Below, in pieces: positions 1-6,080 of a stretch of DNA of 8,411 nt. How positions within the stretch are numbered: position 1 is the stretch's first letter; each line of letters begins with the position of its first letter. Origin of the DNA: an uncultured Rhodospirillales bacterium (GTDB lineage Bacteria > Pseudomonadota > Alphaproteobacteria > Acetobacterales > Acetobacteraceae); the NCBI GenBank assembly GCA_903932545.1, contig CAIZGT010000756.1, forward strand, positions 1 to 8,411, given 5' to 3'. A model generated the notes under the pieces. It was not told the DNA's origin. It did not search any database and saw only the letters and a list, made by a program, of their open reading frames with translations. Both the position numbers and the translations under genes were made by a program.

Positions 1-2000
1 CGGGCGGTGAGCGGGAAGGCGGAGGAGAACACCGGCGCTTGGATCTGGCGCTGGCGCGCCATGGAGGCGGAGCCGGCGCGTTCGACGCCATGTTCGGGCA
101 GTTCGTCGATGAAGCGGCTGGGGAGCGAGCTTTGCCAATTGGCATAGATGCGACGATTGGCGGCGTGGGAGATGATGGCGCGCTGCTTGGCCCGGGTGAT
201 GCCGACATAGGCGAGGCGGCGTTCTTCTTCGAGCCCTTTGAGGCAGCTCTCGTCCATGCTGCGCTGGCTTGGGAACAGACCTTCTTCCCAGCCAGGGAGA
301 AAGACGGTGTCGAATTCGAGCCCCTTGGCGGCGTGCATCGTCATCAGGGAAATGCGGTCGGTGACGGCGCGTTCCTCGTTTTCCATCACCAGCGAGACGT
401 GGTCGAGGAAGCCTGCAAGGGTTTCGAAATCGGCCAGCGCGCGGACGAATTCTTTGAGATTGTCGAGGCGGCCCGGTGCCTCGGCGGATTTGTCGGCTTT
501 CCACATCGCGGTGTAGCCGCTCTCGTCGAGCACGGTTTCCATGACGACAACATGGCCGTCGCGGGCGAGTTGGTCGCGCCAGCGGAGAAGGCCGTCGAGC
601 AAGCTGCCGAGAGATTGGGCGAGCTTGCCCTTGATGCCACCGCTGGCGATGAGGCGAGTGGCGGCTTCGGTGAGGGGGATTTCCTGGGAGCGGCTGGTTT
701 CGTGGAGCAGCTTCAGGGCGCTGTCGCCCACGCCACGGCGGGGCGTGTTGCAGATGCGCTCGAAGGCGAGGTCATCAGCGGGTTGCTGCACGAGGCGAGC
801 ATAGGCAAGTGCGTCTCGGATTTCGGCCCGCTCATAAAAGCGCAGGCCGCCAACGACGCGGTAGGGCATGCCGAGGACGATGAAGCGTTCCTCGAACGCG
901 CGGGTTTGGAACCCGGCGCGGACCAGGACGGCCATCTCGCTGAGCTTGTGGCCACGGCGTTGCAGTTGCTCAGCATGCTCACCGACGGCGCGGGCTTCCT
1001 CTTCGGAATCCCACAGCGAGAGCACCTGGACCGCCTCACCATCCGAGTCGTTGCGGCCAGGGCGCAGGGTTTTGCCCAGACGGCCCTCGTTATGCGCGAT
1101 CAGGCTGGCGGCGGCGGCGAGGATGGGAGCGGTGGAGCGGTAATTGGCTTCGAGCTTGACGGCCCGCGCGCCGGGGAAATCGCGCTCGAAGCGGAGGATG
1201 TTTTCCACCTCTGCGCCACGCCAGGAATAGATCGATTGGTCGTCATCGCCGACGCAGCAGATGTTTTGTGGTTGGCCAGTGGGGCGCTGTGCGAGGAGAC
1301 GGAGCCAGAGATATTGGATCGTGTTGGTGTCTTGATACTCGTCCACCATGATGTAGCGGAAGCGGCGGTGGTAGTCGGCCAGCACATCGGGCTGGGCGCG
1401 CAGGATTTCCACCATGTGCAGCATCAGATCGCCGAAATCGCAGACGTTCAGTGTGCGCAGGCGGTTCTGATAATCGGTGTAGAGATCGATTGCGTGGCCA
1501 CCCGCGAAATCGGTATCTTCGGCAGTCGTGACGCGAGACGGGGTGAGGCCGCGATCTTTCCAACGCTGGATGATCGCCATCATTGCATTCGGCACCCAAC
1601 GCTTGGTGTCGATTCGCGCGGCCTCCATCACCTGCTTGAGCAGCCGCGTCTGATCATCAGTGTCGATGATATTGAATTGCGGGGTGAGGCCGACATGGGC
1701 GGCGTGTTGGCGCAGCATCCGGGCGCAGAGGGCGTGGAAAGTGCCGAGCCACAGCCCTTCGACCGGCTGTTGCAGCATCCCTGAAATGCGCTCCCGCATT
1801 TCTTTCGCCGCCTTGTTGGTGAAGGTGACGGCGAGGACTTGGCCAGGAAATGCCCGCCGCGTCAGCAGGATATGGGCAAAGCGTGTGGTGAGAACCCGCG
1901 TTTTGCCGGTGCCAGCCCCGGCGAGCACCAGCAATGGCCCCTCAGTGGTTTCCACCGCAAGGCGTTGTTCATCATTCAGGCCGGAGAGATAGTCGATCAT
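1..2000 (-). CDS. uvrD: UvrD/PcrA-type ATP-dependent DNA helicase, C-terminus cut by window edge
   Basis: This is a superfamily 1A 3'-5' DNA helicase, a cytoplasmic motor that unwinds DNA in nucleotide excision and mismatch repair and clears blocked forks. Reading the minus strand from ATG at 2000 gives 666 open codons to the left edge. Motifs appear in the family order: Q-motif region LNDEQ (residues 8-12), Walker A AGAGTGKT with K33, Walker B VDEYQDT (219-225), motif III GDDDQSIYSWRG from 251, motif IV NYRS near 287, motif V TMHAAKGLEFD from 554, and motif VI YVGITRAK with R603. The start MIDYLSGLN matches the usual beginning of the family. The family is usually somewhat over 700 residues, so probably only the C-terminal tail is missing. 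No Shine-Dalgarno sequence is visible before the start. The assignment to UvrD/PcrA is firm; the choice between the names uvrD and pcrA is convention in this group. Confidence 0.95.
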   Translation of the reverse strand, partial: MIDYLSGLNDEQRLAVETTEGPLLVLAGAGTGKTRVLTTRFAHILLTRRAFPGQVLAVTFTNKAAKEMRERISGMLQQPVEGLWLGTFHALCARMLRQHAAHVGLTPQFNIIDTDDQTRLLKQVMEAARIDTKRWVPNAMMAIIQRWKDRGLTPSRVTTAEDTDFAGGHAIDLYTDYQNRLRTLNVCDFGDLMLHMVEILRAQPDVLADYHRRFRYIMVDEYQDTNTIQYLWLRLLAQRPTGQPQNICCVGDDDQSIYSWRGAEVENILRFERDFPGARAVKLEANYRSTAPILAAAASLIAHNEGRLGKTLRPGRNDSDGEAVQVLSLWDSEEEARAVGEHAEQLQRRGHKLSEMAVLVRAGFQTRAFEERFIVLGMPYRVVGGLRFYERAEIRDALAYARLVQQPADDLAFERICNTPRRGVGDSALKLLHETSRSQEIPLTEAATRLIASGGIKGKLAQSLGSLLDGLLRWRDQLARDGHVVVMETVLDESGYTAMWKADKSAEAPGRLDNLKEFVRALADFETLAGFLDHVSLVMENEERAVTDRISLMTMHAAKGLEFDTVFLPGWEEGLFPSQRSMDESCLKGLEEERRLAYVGITRAKQRAIISHAANRRIYANWQSSLPSRFIDELPEHGVERAGSASMARQRQIQAPVFSSAFPLTA

Positions 2001-2021
2001 ATGTGTGAGGGTATAGAACGA
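2001..2021. promoter_or_regulatory. 21-base spacer between two divergent start codons
   Basis: Only 21 bases separate the helicase ATG (minus strand, 2000) from the transporter ATG (plus strand, 2022). GAGGG at 2007-2011 on the plus strand is a plausible ribosome binding site for the transporter, 10 bases before its ATG. On the minus strand TATACC lies 9 bases before the helicase ATG, so it would be a -10 element only for an almost leaderless mRNA. Its possible -35 partner, TTTGCC 16 bases further upstream, is weak. A second in-frame ATG for the transporter sits at 2001. Both promoters probably lie inside the opposite coding region; that is inference. Confidence 0.35.
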
Positions 2022-2984
2022 ATGCCGAACAGGCAAAACCTGACGATCCGATTCCTGAGCTGGTCGGCGCGCCAAGGCTCGGGGCTGTTGGCGCTTGGGA
2101 TTTTTGCGGGGTTGCTTTTCCCACCATTGGCGCATGCGATGGTGTGGTTCATCACGCCCAATGTGGTGTTGCTGGTAACGATGGTGCTGTTGCGGGTGGA
2201 TGTGTCCGCGGCACTGCATCACCTCCGACGCCCGGCGCGGTTGGTGGCGATTGTGGGGTTCTACATGGTGCTGGCCCCGATCATCACCGCCATCGTTGTG
2301 CGCTGGATTCCAATGGATGGCGTGCTGCGCGCCGCGGTGATTATGGTGGCCACGGGGGCTGCGGCGAGTTCGGGGGCGGCGTTTGCGCGCTTGGTGGGGT
2401 TAGACCCGGAACTGACGCTGCTGGCGACGCTTGCCGGGATTTTCATCGTGCCGCTGACCGGCCCGCCGCTGGCGTATTGGCTGGCGGGGTTTGATCTGTC
2501 GATCACGGTCGGTGCGTTCATGCTGCGATTGGCGCTGGTTGTGGGAGTCCCGTTGCTGTTGTCCGTGGCGATACGCGCCATCGCCGGGCGCAAGCGGCTT
2601 GATCCGTTGGGCCCGGCGATTGACGGCACCACGGTCTGGCTGGTGGTACTTTATGGTTTTGCGGTGATGGACGGCTTGCAGGCAAAATTCCTGGCGGACC
2701 CGCTCTGGGTTGGGCAGGCGATTCTGGCGGCGTTCCTGTCGAATTTCGGGCTGAACGTGCTGACCACGCTGGTGTTTCTGGGCTACGGCCTGCGCAGTGC
2801 TGCCTCGGCCGGGCTGATGAGCGGCAACCGCAACATGGCGCTGTATTTGGCAGTTTTGCCAACCGCTGCAGATCACCGCATCGCGATGTTCTTTGGCTTG
2901 GCACAAATCCCACTATTCCTCAGCCCGTTTTTACTCAGGCCGATTTATCGCAGGATTTTCGCAAGACCCTCAAATGCGACGTAA
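2022..2984 (+). CDS. BASS-family (bile acid:sodium symporter-like) membrane transporter
   Basis: A 320-residue, very hydrophobic inner-membrane protein with about nine or ten predicted transmembrane stretches and short basic loops, which fits the ten-helix BASS fold. Recognisable pieces are the early VLLRVDVSAALHHLRRP segment, an Ala/Gly/Ser-rich helix (ATGAAASSGAAFARL), and SGNRNMALYLA (residues 267-277). The last sits where BASS proteins carry the broken helix with Asn/Gln residues that form the sodium site. The C-terminal FGLAQIPLFLSPFLLRP is typical of an uncharacterised bacterial branch. The family moves organic anions with sodium; the substrate here cannot be told. I chose ATG 2022 because GAGGG precedes it. 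ATG 2001 is in frame and would add seven residues, and an upstream extension from 1839 only reads antisense helicase sequence. Its stop touches the stop of the small convergent ORF. Confidence 0.8.
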   Translation: MPNRQNLTIRFLSWSARQGSGLLALGIFAGLLFPPLAHAMVWFITPNVVLLVTMVLLRVDVSAALHHLRRPARLVAIVGFYMVLAPIITAIVVRWIPMDGVLRAAVIMVATGAAASSGAAFARLVGLDPELTLLATLAGIFIVPLTGPPLAYWLAGFDLSITVGAFMLRLALVVGVPLLLSVAIRAIAGRKRLDPLGPAIDGTTVWLVVLYGFAVMDGLQAKFLADPLWVGQAILAAFLSNFGLNVLTTLVFLGYGLRSAASAGLMSGNRNMALYLAVLPTAADHRIAMFFGLAQIPLFLSPFLLRPIYRRIFARPSNAT

Positions 2985-3215
2985 CTACAGTGCGTCGCCC
3001 GACATTGAACCCATAGGCCCCACCGGCAATGCCAAACGTTCGGCAGTGGCCGCGACCCATTCCATACTGCCGGAGAAGCAGACCCCTGGTGCGACTGCAA
3101 GGCAAGCGGTTGCAGGATGGGCAACCGCATGGGTGCTGTAAAGCTGGGTATGGGCAACCGCGACGGTAGCAATGACGGCTGAAACGGCTGCGACAACGTG
3201 TGAATATTTGCTCAT
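2985..3215 (-). CDS. Small putative exported protein, unknown function
   Basis: I do not recognise this 76-residue product. It has a plausible export signal: MSKYS followed by an Ala/Val-rich hydrophobic stretch (about residues 7-20), with a possible cleavage site after AVA at about residue 21. That would leave a mature part of about 55 residues containing two cysteines (C38, C46), which could form one disulfide. The ribosome binding site is good: GAGGTG lies at 3225-3220 on the minus strand, four bases before ATG 3215. The tetrapeptide AVAH occurs twice, 11 residues apart, encoded by an exact 12-base repeat. The stop codon (2987-2985) abuts the transporter stop at 2984 on the other strand. 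Support is limited to start signals and hydrophobicity. Longer overlapping frames on this strand (up to 3288) lack such a start and look like shadows. It may be lineage-specific, or the region may encode no protein. Confidence 0.45.
   Translation of the reverse strand: MSKYSHVVAAVSAVIATVAVAHTQLYSTHAVAHPATACLAVAPGVCFSGSMEWVAATAERLALPVGPMGSMSGDAL
3095..3161. repeat. Cluster of alternative inverted repeats inside the small ORF
   Basis: GCGGTTGC at 3106-3113 is perfectly complementary to GCAACCGC at 3121-3128 (8-base stem, 7-base loop). It is also complementary to a second copy at 3154-3161, because the 12-mer ATGGGCAACCGC occurs at 3117-3128 and 3150-3161. CTGCAA at 3095-3100 can pair with TTGCAG at 3110-3115, which would compete with the first stem. 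These could be alternative RNA structures, or by-products of the repeated AVAH codons and of base composition. Confidence 0.45.
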
Positions 3216-3332
3216 GACGCACCTCGTGTGCTCGTAAAAGGCAAAACATCTCGCGTTTAGAGTAACAAATGTTCACGCTCGATTCCACTTAAAATCGAGC
3301 GAGTCAGATCACGGTTTTTTGACAATATGCGG
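3216..3332. other. Intergenic gap between metF and the small ORF
   Basis: This 117-base gap on the 5' side of the small minus-strand ORF holds its ribosome binding site (3220-3225), the stem-loop at 3276-3301 and a T6 run at 3314-3319. It is visibly richer in A and T than its surroundings. A promoter for the small ORF would be expected here, but I see no -35/-10 pair that I trust. TGGAAT and TACTCT on the minus strand are 17 bases apart but match consensus poorly. Confidence 0.4.
3276..3301. repeat. Perfect 9-base inverted repeat with 8-base loop
   Basis: CGCTCGATT (3276-3284) and AATCGAGCG (3293-3301) form a perfect 9-base-pair stem around an 8-base loop. It lies 32 bases beyond the metF stop in the direction of metF transcription, so it may end or stabilise the metF transcript. 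No T-run follows it on the minus strand, so it is not a classic intrinsic terminator. On the plus strand a T6 run comes 12 bases after the stem, too far for a standard terminator. It could also be an operator upstream of the small ORF. Confidence 0.5.
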
Positions 3333-4322
3333 TCAGCGGGTGGGTCTGACGCCCAATAAATGCGCGATCGTATAGGTTAAGTCAGGGCGGTTGAGGGTAT
3401 AAAAGTGAAATTGATCAATACCATTGGCGCGCAGCAACCGCACCTGTTCAGCCGCGACAACGGCGGCGACCATCCGCCGGGTTTCGGCGTCTTCCTCAGT
3501 GCCTTCAAACATATGTTCCAACCATGCGGGCACACTGGCACCGCACATCGCCGAAAACTTCGCGGCCTGGGCGAAATTCGACACCGGCATGATACCGGGC
3601 ACGATGGGCGCGGTGATGCCCGCCGCAAGGCAGCGGTCGAGAAAGCGGAGATAAACATCGGTGTCGAAGAAATAATTGGTAATTGCTCGCGTCGCCCCGG
3701 CATCCAGCTTGCGCTTGAGGTTGTCGAGATCGGCCTCGGGGCTTGCCGCCTCGGGATGGGTTTCGGCGTAAGCGGCCACGGAGATTTCAAAATCACCAAT
3801 TCGCTTGAGTCCGGCCACCAAATCGGCTGCATAGGCATAGCCGTTTGGATGCGCTTCATACGCGCCACCACCGGGCACATCACCACGCAAGGCGACGATA
3901 TGGCGCACACCGGCATCCCAATACATCCGCGCCACGTCATCCACCTCGCCGCGCGAGGCAGCGACACATGTGAGATGGGCGGCGGGGGTGAGGTTGGTTT
4001 CCGCCACAATCCGCGCCACGGTTTGATGCGTCCGTTCCCGCGTCGAGCCACCAGCGCCATAAGTGACGGAGACGAAGCGCGGTGCCAGCGGCTCCAGGCG
4101 GCGAATGCAGGCCCAAAGCTGGGTCTCCAGCGCCTCAGTGCGCGGTGGGAAGAACTCAAATGACAGCGCGGGGGGAGCCGCGGTGGCATCCAGCGGCGGC
4201 AACCCGCTAAAACGCGGCCCGCGCAGCCATTCTGGCAAAGTGGCCTTGGGCAAAGTGGCGCTGGATACAGTAGCGCTGGGCATTGCGGAGGAGGAGGGCG
4301 GGAGAGGGGATTCTGAACTCAT
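3333..4322 (-). CDS. metF: 5,10-methylenetetrahydrofolate reductase (MetF)
   Basis: This cytoplasmic FAD enzyme reduces 5,10-methylene-THF to 5-methyl-THF, the methyl donor for methionine synthesis. The 329-residue product carries the family landmarks: SFEFFPPRT with E56 (E. coli Glu28, catalytic), VSVTYGAGGSTR (84-95), HLTC (116-119), HIVALRGD with D148 (E. coli Asp120), the NLKRKLDAGA region, PGIMPVSNF, F256 (E. coli Phe223), and FHFYTLNR near the C-terminus. Two residues differ from E. coli near the folate site: N216 replaces Gln183, and A186 replaces the Pro after Tyr152. The N-terminus is longer than in E. coli by about 28 residues, is Ser/Pro/Ala-rich and holds three 5-residue repeats. 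I chose ATG 4322; a TTG at 4358 is open in frame but less likely, and ATG 4283 is a possible shorter start. The ribosome binding site (AAAGAAA) is weak. No riboswitch was recognised upstream. Confidence 0.95.
   Translation of the reverse strand: MSSESPLPPSSSAMPSATVSSATLPKATLPEWLRGPRFSGLPPLDATAAPPALSFEFFPPRTEALETQLWACIRRLEPLAPRFVSVTYGAGGSTRERTHQTVARIVAETNLTPAAHLTCVAASRGEVDDVARMYWDAGVRHIVALRGDVPGGGAYEAHPNGYAYAADLVAGLKRIGDFEISVAAYAETHPEAASPEADLDNLKRKLDAGATRAITNYFFDTDVYLRFLDRCLAAGITAPIVPGIMPVSNFAQAAKFSAMCGASVPAWLEHMFEGTEEDAETRRMVAAVVAAEQVRLLRANGIDQFHFYTLNRPDLTYTIAHLLGVRPTR
4233..4277 (-). repeat. Three imperfect 15-base tandem repeats in metF 5' coding region
   Basis: Three consecutive 15-base units (4277-4263, 4262-4248, 4247-4233 on the minus strand) encode SATVS, SATLP and KATLP. 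Neighbouring units match at 11 and 12 of 15 positions. The repeat keeps the reading frame and lies in the non-conserved N-terminal extension ahead of the MetF barrel. It probably arose by slippage or unequal duplication. Confidence 0.7.
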
Positions 4323-4337
4323 AAAGATTTCTTTATG
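4320..4337. repeat. 18-base palindrome over the metF start codon
   Basis: CATAAAGATTTCTTTATG reads as 8-base arms around a 2-base centre (TT). The metF ATG is its left end, read on the minus strand, and the arm also contains the only ribosome-binding-like sequence for metF. In RNA it could form a weak AT-rich hairpin if the loop opens to about four bases. In DNA it could bind a dimeric regulator. Neither is shown by sequence alone. Confidence 0.45.
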
Positions 4338-4552
4338 GGTTTTACGATATCCACGCAAGCGCCCCGCGATGACACATTGTGCGCCAAATCGGCATCATGG
4401 GATTGACGCGAGGCCGACAAATCCGTTTGCTCCCACTGGTCGGAGCGCCTGATCACGCCTAGATCATGGTGCGGTTCGAGGTTGCCGATTGGCCGACGGG
4501 GCTGGTTGAGCATTTTTATCTTGCTTTTGGCGCTTCAGATGCAGGGATTGTC
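4323..4552. promoter_or_regulatory. Divergent intergenic region between metF and mlaA
   Basis: These 230 bases should hold promoters for both metF (leftward) and mlaA-mlaC (rightward). I see no strong sigma-70 pair. The best plus-strand -35 is TTGACG at 4403-4408, with a poor -10 (TTTGCT) 17 bases later. Short inverted repeats occur: GCTCC (4429-4433) with GGAGC (4442-4446), and TGATC (4450-4454) with GATCA (4462-4466). AGGGA at 4543-4547 is a good ribosome binding site five bases before the mlaA ATG. An in-frame ATG at 4466 would extend mlaA but would place a polar segment ahead of the signal peptide, so it was not used. Confidence 0.45.
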
Positions 4553-5416
4553 ATGACTGGTTTGAACAGACATTTGCGACGGGCAGACCGGAAATGGTCG
4601 CTGAAACAATGGCTTCTGTCAGCGGTTATCGTTGTTTCATTCAGTGCGTTGAGTGGTTGCGCCACGCCGCCGCCCGCGTCTGATCCGGATGCGGTGGCCG
4701 AATTCAACGAAACCAACGACCCGTTTGAGCCGGCCAATCGTCAGATTTATGCGTTTAACAGCACGCTCGACACGTATTTGATTCGCCCGTTGGCAATCGT
4801 TTACCGGGATGCGTTGCCGCAGGTTGTTCGCACCCACACCCATTATGCGTTGGCAAATATGGGTTTGCCGGTGCAGTGGGTTAACGACATGTTTGAAGCC
4901 AAGCCCCGGCGCGCCGGTGACAGCTTTATGCGCTTTGTGGTGAATTCCACCCTTGGTGTCGGTGGGATTTTTGATGTCGCGACCGATTTCGGCTGGCCCG
5001 ACCACGATGCCGATAGCGGCACCACGCTGGCGCTGTATGGCGTGCCCAGCGGTCCTTATATCTATTTGCCGGTGTTTGGCCCCTCGAGCCCGCGCGAAGG
5101 CATCGGCATGGGGCTGGATTCGCTGATCAATCCGTTCACCTGGGTTGGTCACGGTGCGGTTGACGCGGATCTGGGCTATGCTCGGATTGGTATCAGCGCC
5201 TTGGATACACGTTCGAGCTTGCTTGACGATTTGGACAAGATCACGTCTCAGGCATTGGACCCATATGCAACAATTCGAAGCTTGTATCGACAGCATCGCG
5301 AATCGCAGATTGAGGATACCCGTCACTACGACGAACACACCATTCCAGCATGGTTCCCGGAGCAGATGCGCAAGCCGCATCAGACGCCGGGGTCGGCAGG
5401 GGTGCAAAAACAATGA
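4553..5416 (+). CDS. mlaA: MlaA (VacJ) outer-membrane lipoprotein, phospholipid trafficking
   Basis: MlaA sits in the outer membrane and removes misplaced phospholipid from the outer leaflet, passing it to the periplasmic carrier MlaC. The 287-residue product begins with a basic region, a hydrophobic stretch (about 21-32) and lipobox LSGC with C36 as the lipidated residue. It is followed by Ala, not Asp, which agrees with outer-membrane sorting. The MlaA signature TNDPFEPANR (54-63) and the family pattern around FVVNSTLGVGGIFDVA, TLALYGVPSGPYIYLPVFGPSSPR and LINPFTW are all present. Start 4553 is set by AGGGA five bases upstream and by the signal peptide being N-terminal. The C-terminal tail after about residue 245 is polar and poorly conserved. 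The next gene is its functional partner mlaC, 14 bases away. Confidence 0.93.
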   Translation: MTGLNRHLRRADRKWSLKQWLLSAVIVVSFSALSGCATPPPASDPDAVAEFNETNDPFEPANRQIYAFNSTLDTYLIRPLAIVYRDALPQVVRTHTHYALANMGLPVQWVNDMFEAKPRRAGDSFMRFVVNSTLGVGGIFDVATDFGWPDHDADSGTTLALYGVPSGPYIYLPVFGPSSPREGIGMGLDSLINPFTWVGHGAVDADLGYARIGISALDTRSSLLDDLDKITSQALDPYATIRSLYRQHRESQIEDTRHYDEHTIPAWFPEQMRKPHQTPGSAGVQKQ

Positions 5417-5430
5417 TGCCAGGAACTGAC

Positions 5431-6075
5431 ATGACCACGTCTTCGAAGCCGCGCAGCAACACGAGCCGCCGCCACTTGCTGGCGTGGTTTGCAACTGTTG
5501 CCGGGCTTACAATCACGCGATCCGCGCACGCTGATGCCAGTGCTGACTCTGCCACGGCGTTCATGACCAAGGCCGTGGCCGAATTGACCAGCGTGGTCAA
5601 TGGACCCGGCACAATGCCTGAAAAAGCTGCTGGATTGCAGGCGATTATCGAGCGCATGGTGGATGTGAACTCGGTGGGCCGTTTCTGCTTGGGCCGCTTT
5701 TGGCGCACGGCTTCGCCGGATCAGCAGAAAAGCTATATTGAGCAATTCCATCGGGTTTTGGTCAGCAACATCACCAGCAAAGTGGGTGAATATTCTGGGG
5801 TGGATATCTCCATCCAGAAAACCTTCACCCGCGAAGATGGGATTGTGGTGAGCTCGCAAGTGGCGCGGCCGAACAATGCACCGGCGAAAGTGGATTGGTT
5901 GATCAGCACCGAAAGCGGCCAGCCGCTGATCATTGATGTGATCGCCGAGGGCACCTCGCTGCGTCTGACCCAGCGTAACGATTACAGCGCCTTCCTGTCA
6001 CGCAACAACAATGATGTGGGTGCTTTGATTGCGGCCCTCAAGCAGCAAACGGTTGAGACCACCAAGGCGCAATAA
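5431..6075 (+). CDS. mlaC: MlaC (Ttg2D-like) periplasmic phospholipid-binding protein
   Basis: MlaC is the soluble periplasmic carrier that moves phospholipid between MlaA at the outer membrane and the inner-membrane MlaFED complex. The 214-residue product matches the family in length and in pattern: MVDVNSVGRFCLGRFWRTAS, the QQKSYIEQFHRVLV helix, the beta-strand run with VSSQVARP and VDWLIS, and LRLTQRNDYSAFLSRNN near the end. The N-terminus has SRRHLLAWF (12-20) followed by a hydrophobic run and SAHA/D at about residue 34. This looks like a twin-arginine signal and would imply export in folded form. Start 5431 has AGGA six bases upstream. ATGs at 5413 and 5416, the first overlapping the mlaA stop as ATGA, are in frame and would add six or five residues. 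The gene is almost certainly co-transcribed with mlaA. HpnM, the hopanoid-associated relative, is an alternative name, but the mlaA neighbour favours MlaC. Confidence 0.9.
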   Translation: MTTSSKPRSNTSRRHLLAWFATVAGLTITRSAHADASADSATAFMTKAVAELTSVVNGPGTMPEKAAGLQAIIERMVDVNSVGRFCLGRFWRTASPDQQKSYIEQFHRVLVSNITSKVGEYSGVDISIQKTFTREDGIVVSSQVARPNNAPAKVDWLISTESGQPLIIDVIAEGTSLRLTQRNDYSAFLSRNNNDVGALIAALKQQTVETTKAQ

Positions 6076-6080
6076 TCCGC

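Noticed and set aside
39..1784. A 581-codon open frame on the plus strand
   Set aside because: It lies antisense to the helicase, whose minus-strand frame shows all superfamily 1 motifs. The plus-strand product is Gly/Ala/Glu/His-rich without a recognisable domain, as expected for the complement of a GC-rich gene.
1839..2021. Upstream extension of the transporter frame
   Set aside because: The added residues are polar, read antisense through the helicase Walker A region, and would put a soluble segment before the first membrane helix without a better ribosome binding site.
3314..3325. TTGACA on the plus strand as a -35 element
   Set aside because: No acceptable -10 follows at 16-18 bases, and the next sequence is the 3' end of metF on the other strand.
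3216..3330. Possible EcfG-type (GGAAC...GTT) promoter before the small ORF
   Set aside because: GGAAT on the minus strand has the wrong last base, and its spacing to GTT is shorter than the usual consensus.
3405..4163. A 252-codon plus-strand frame opposite metF
   Set aside because: It is a shadow of metF, whose minus-strand frame has clear family motifs.
4470..4490. GGTTCGAG resembling a tRNA T-loop
   Set aside because: The flanking bases do not form the T-stem, and no anticodon arm or acceptor stem could be found around it.
4466..4552. Longer mlaA start at ATG 4466
   Set aside because: It would bury the lipoprotein signal peptide behind 29 extra residues, and ATG 4553 has a good ribosome binding site.
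6076..6080. Terminator between mlaC and the DadA-like gene
   Set aside because: Only five bases separate the two convergent stops, and I see no hairpin with a T-run around them.
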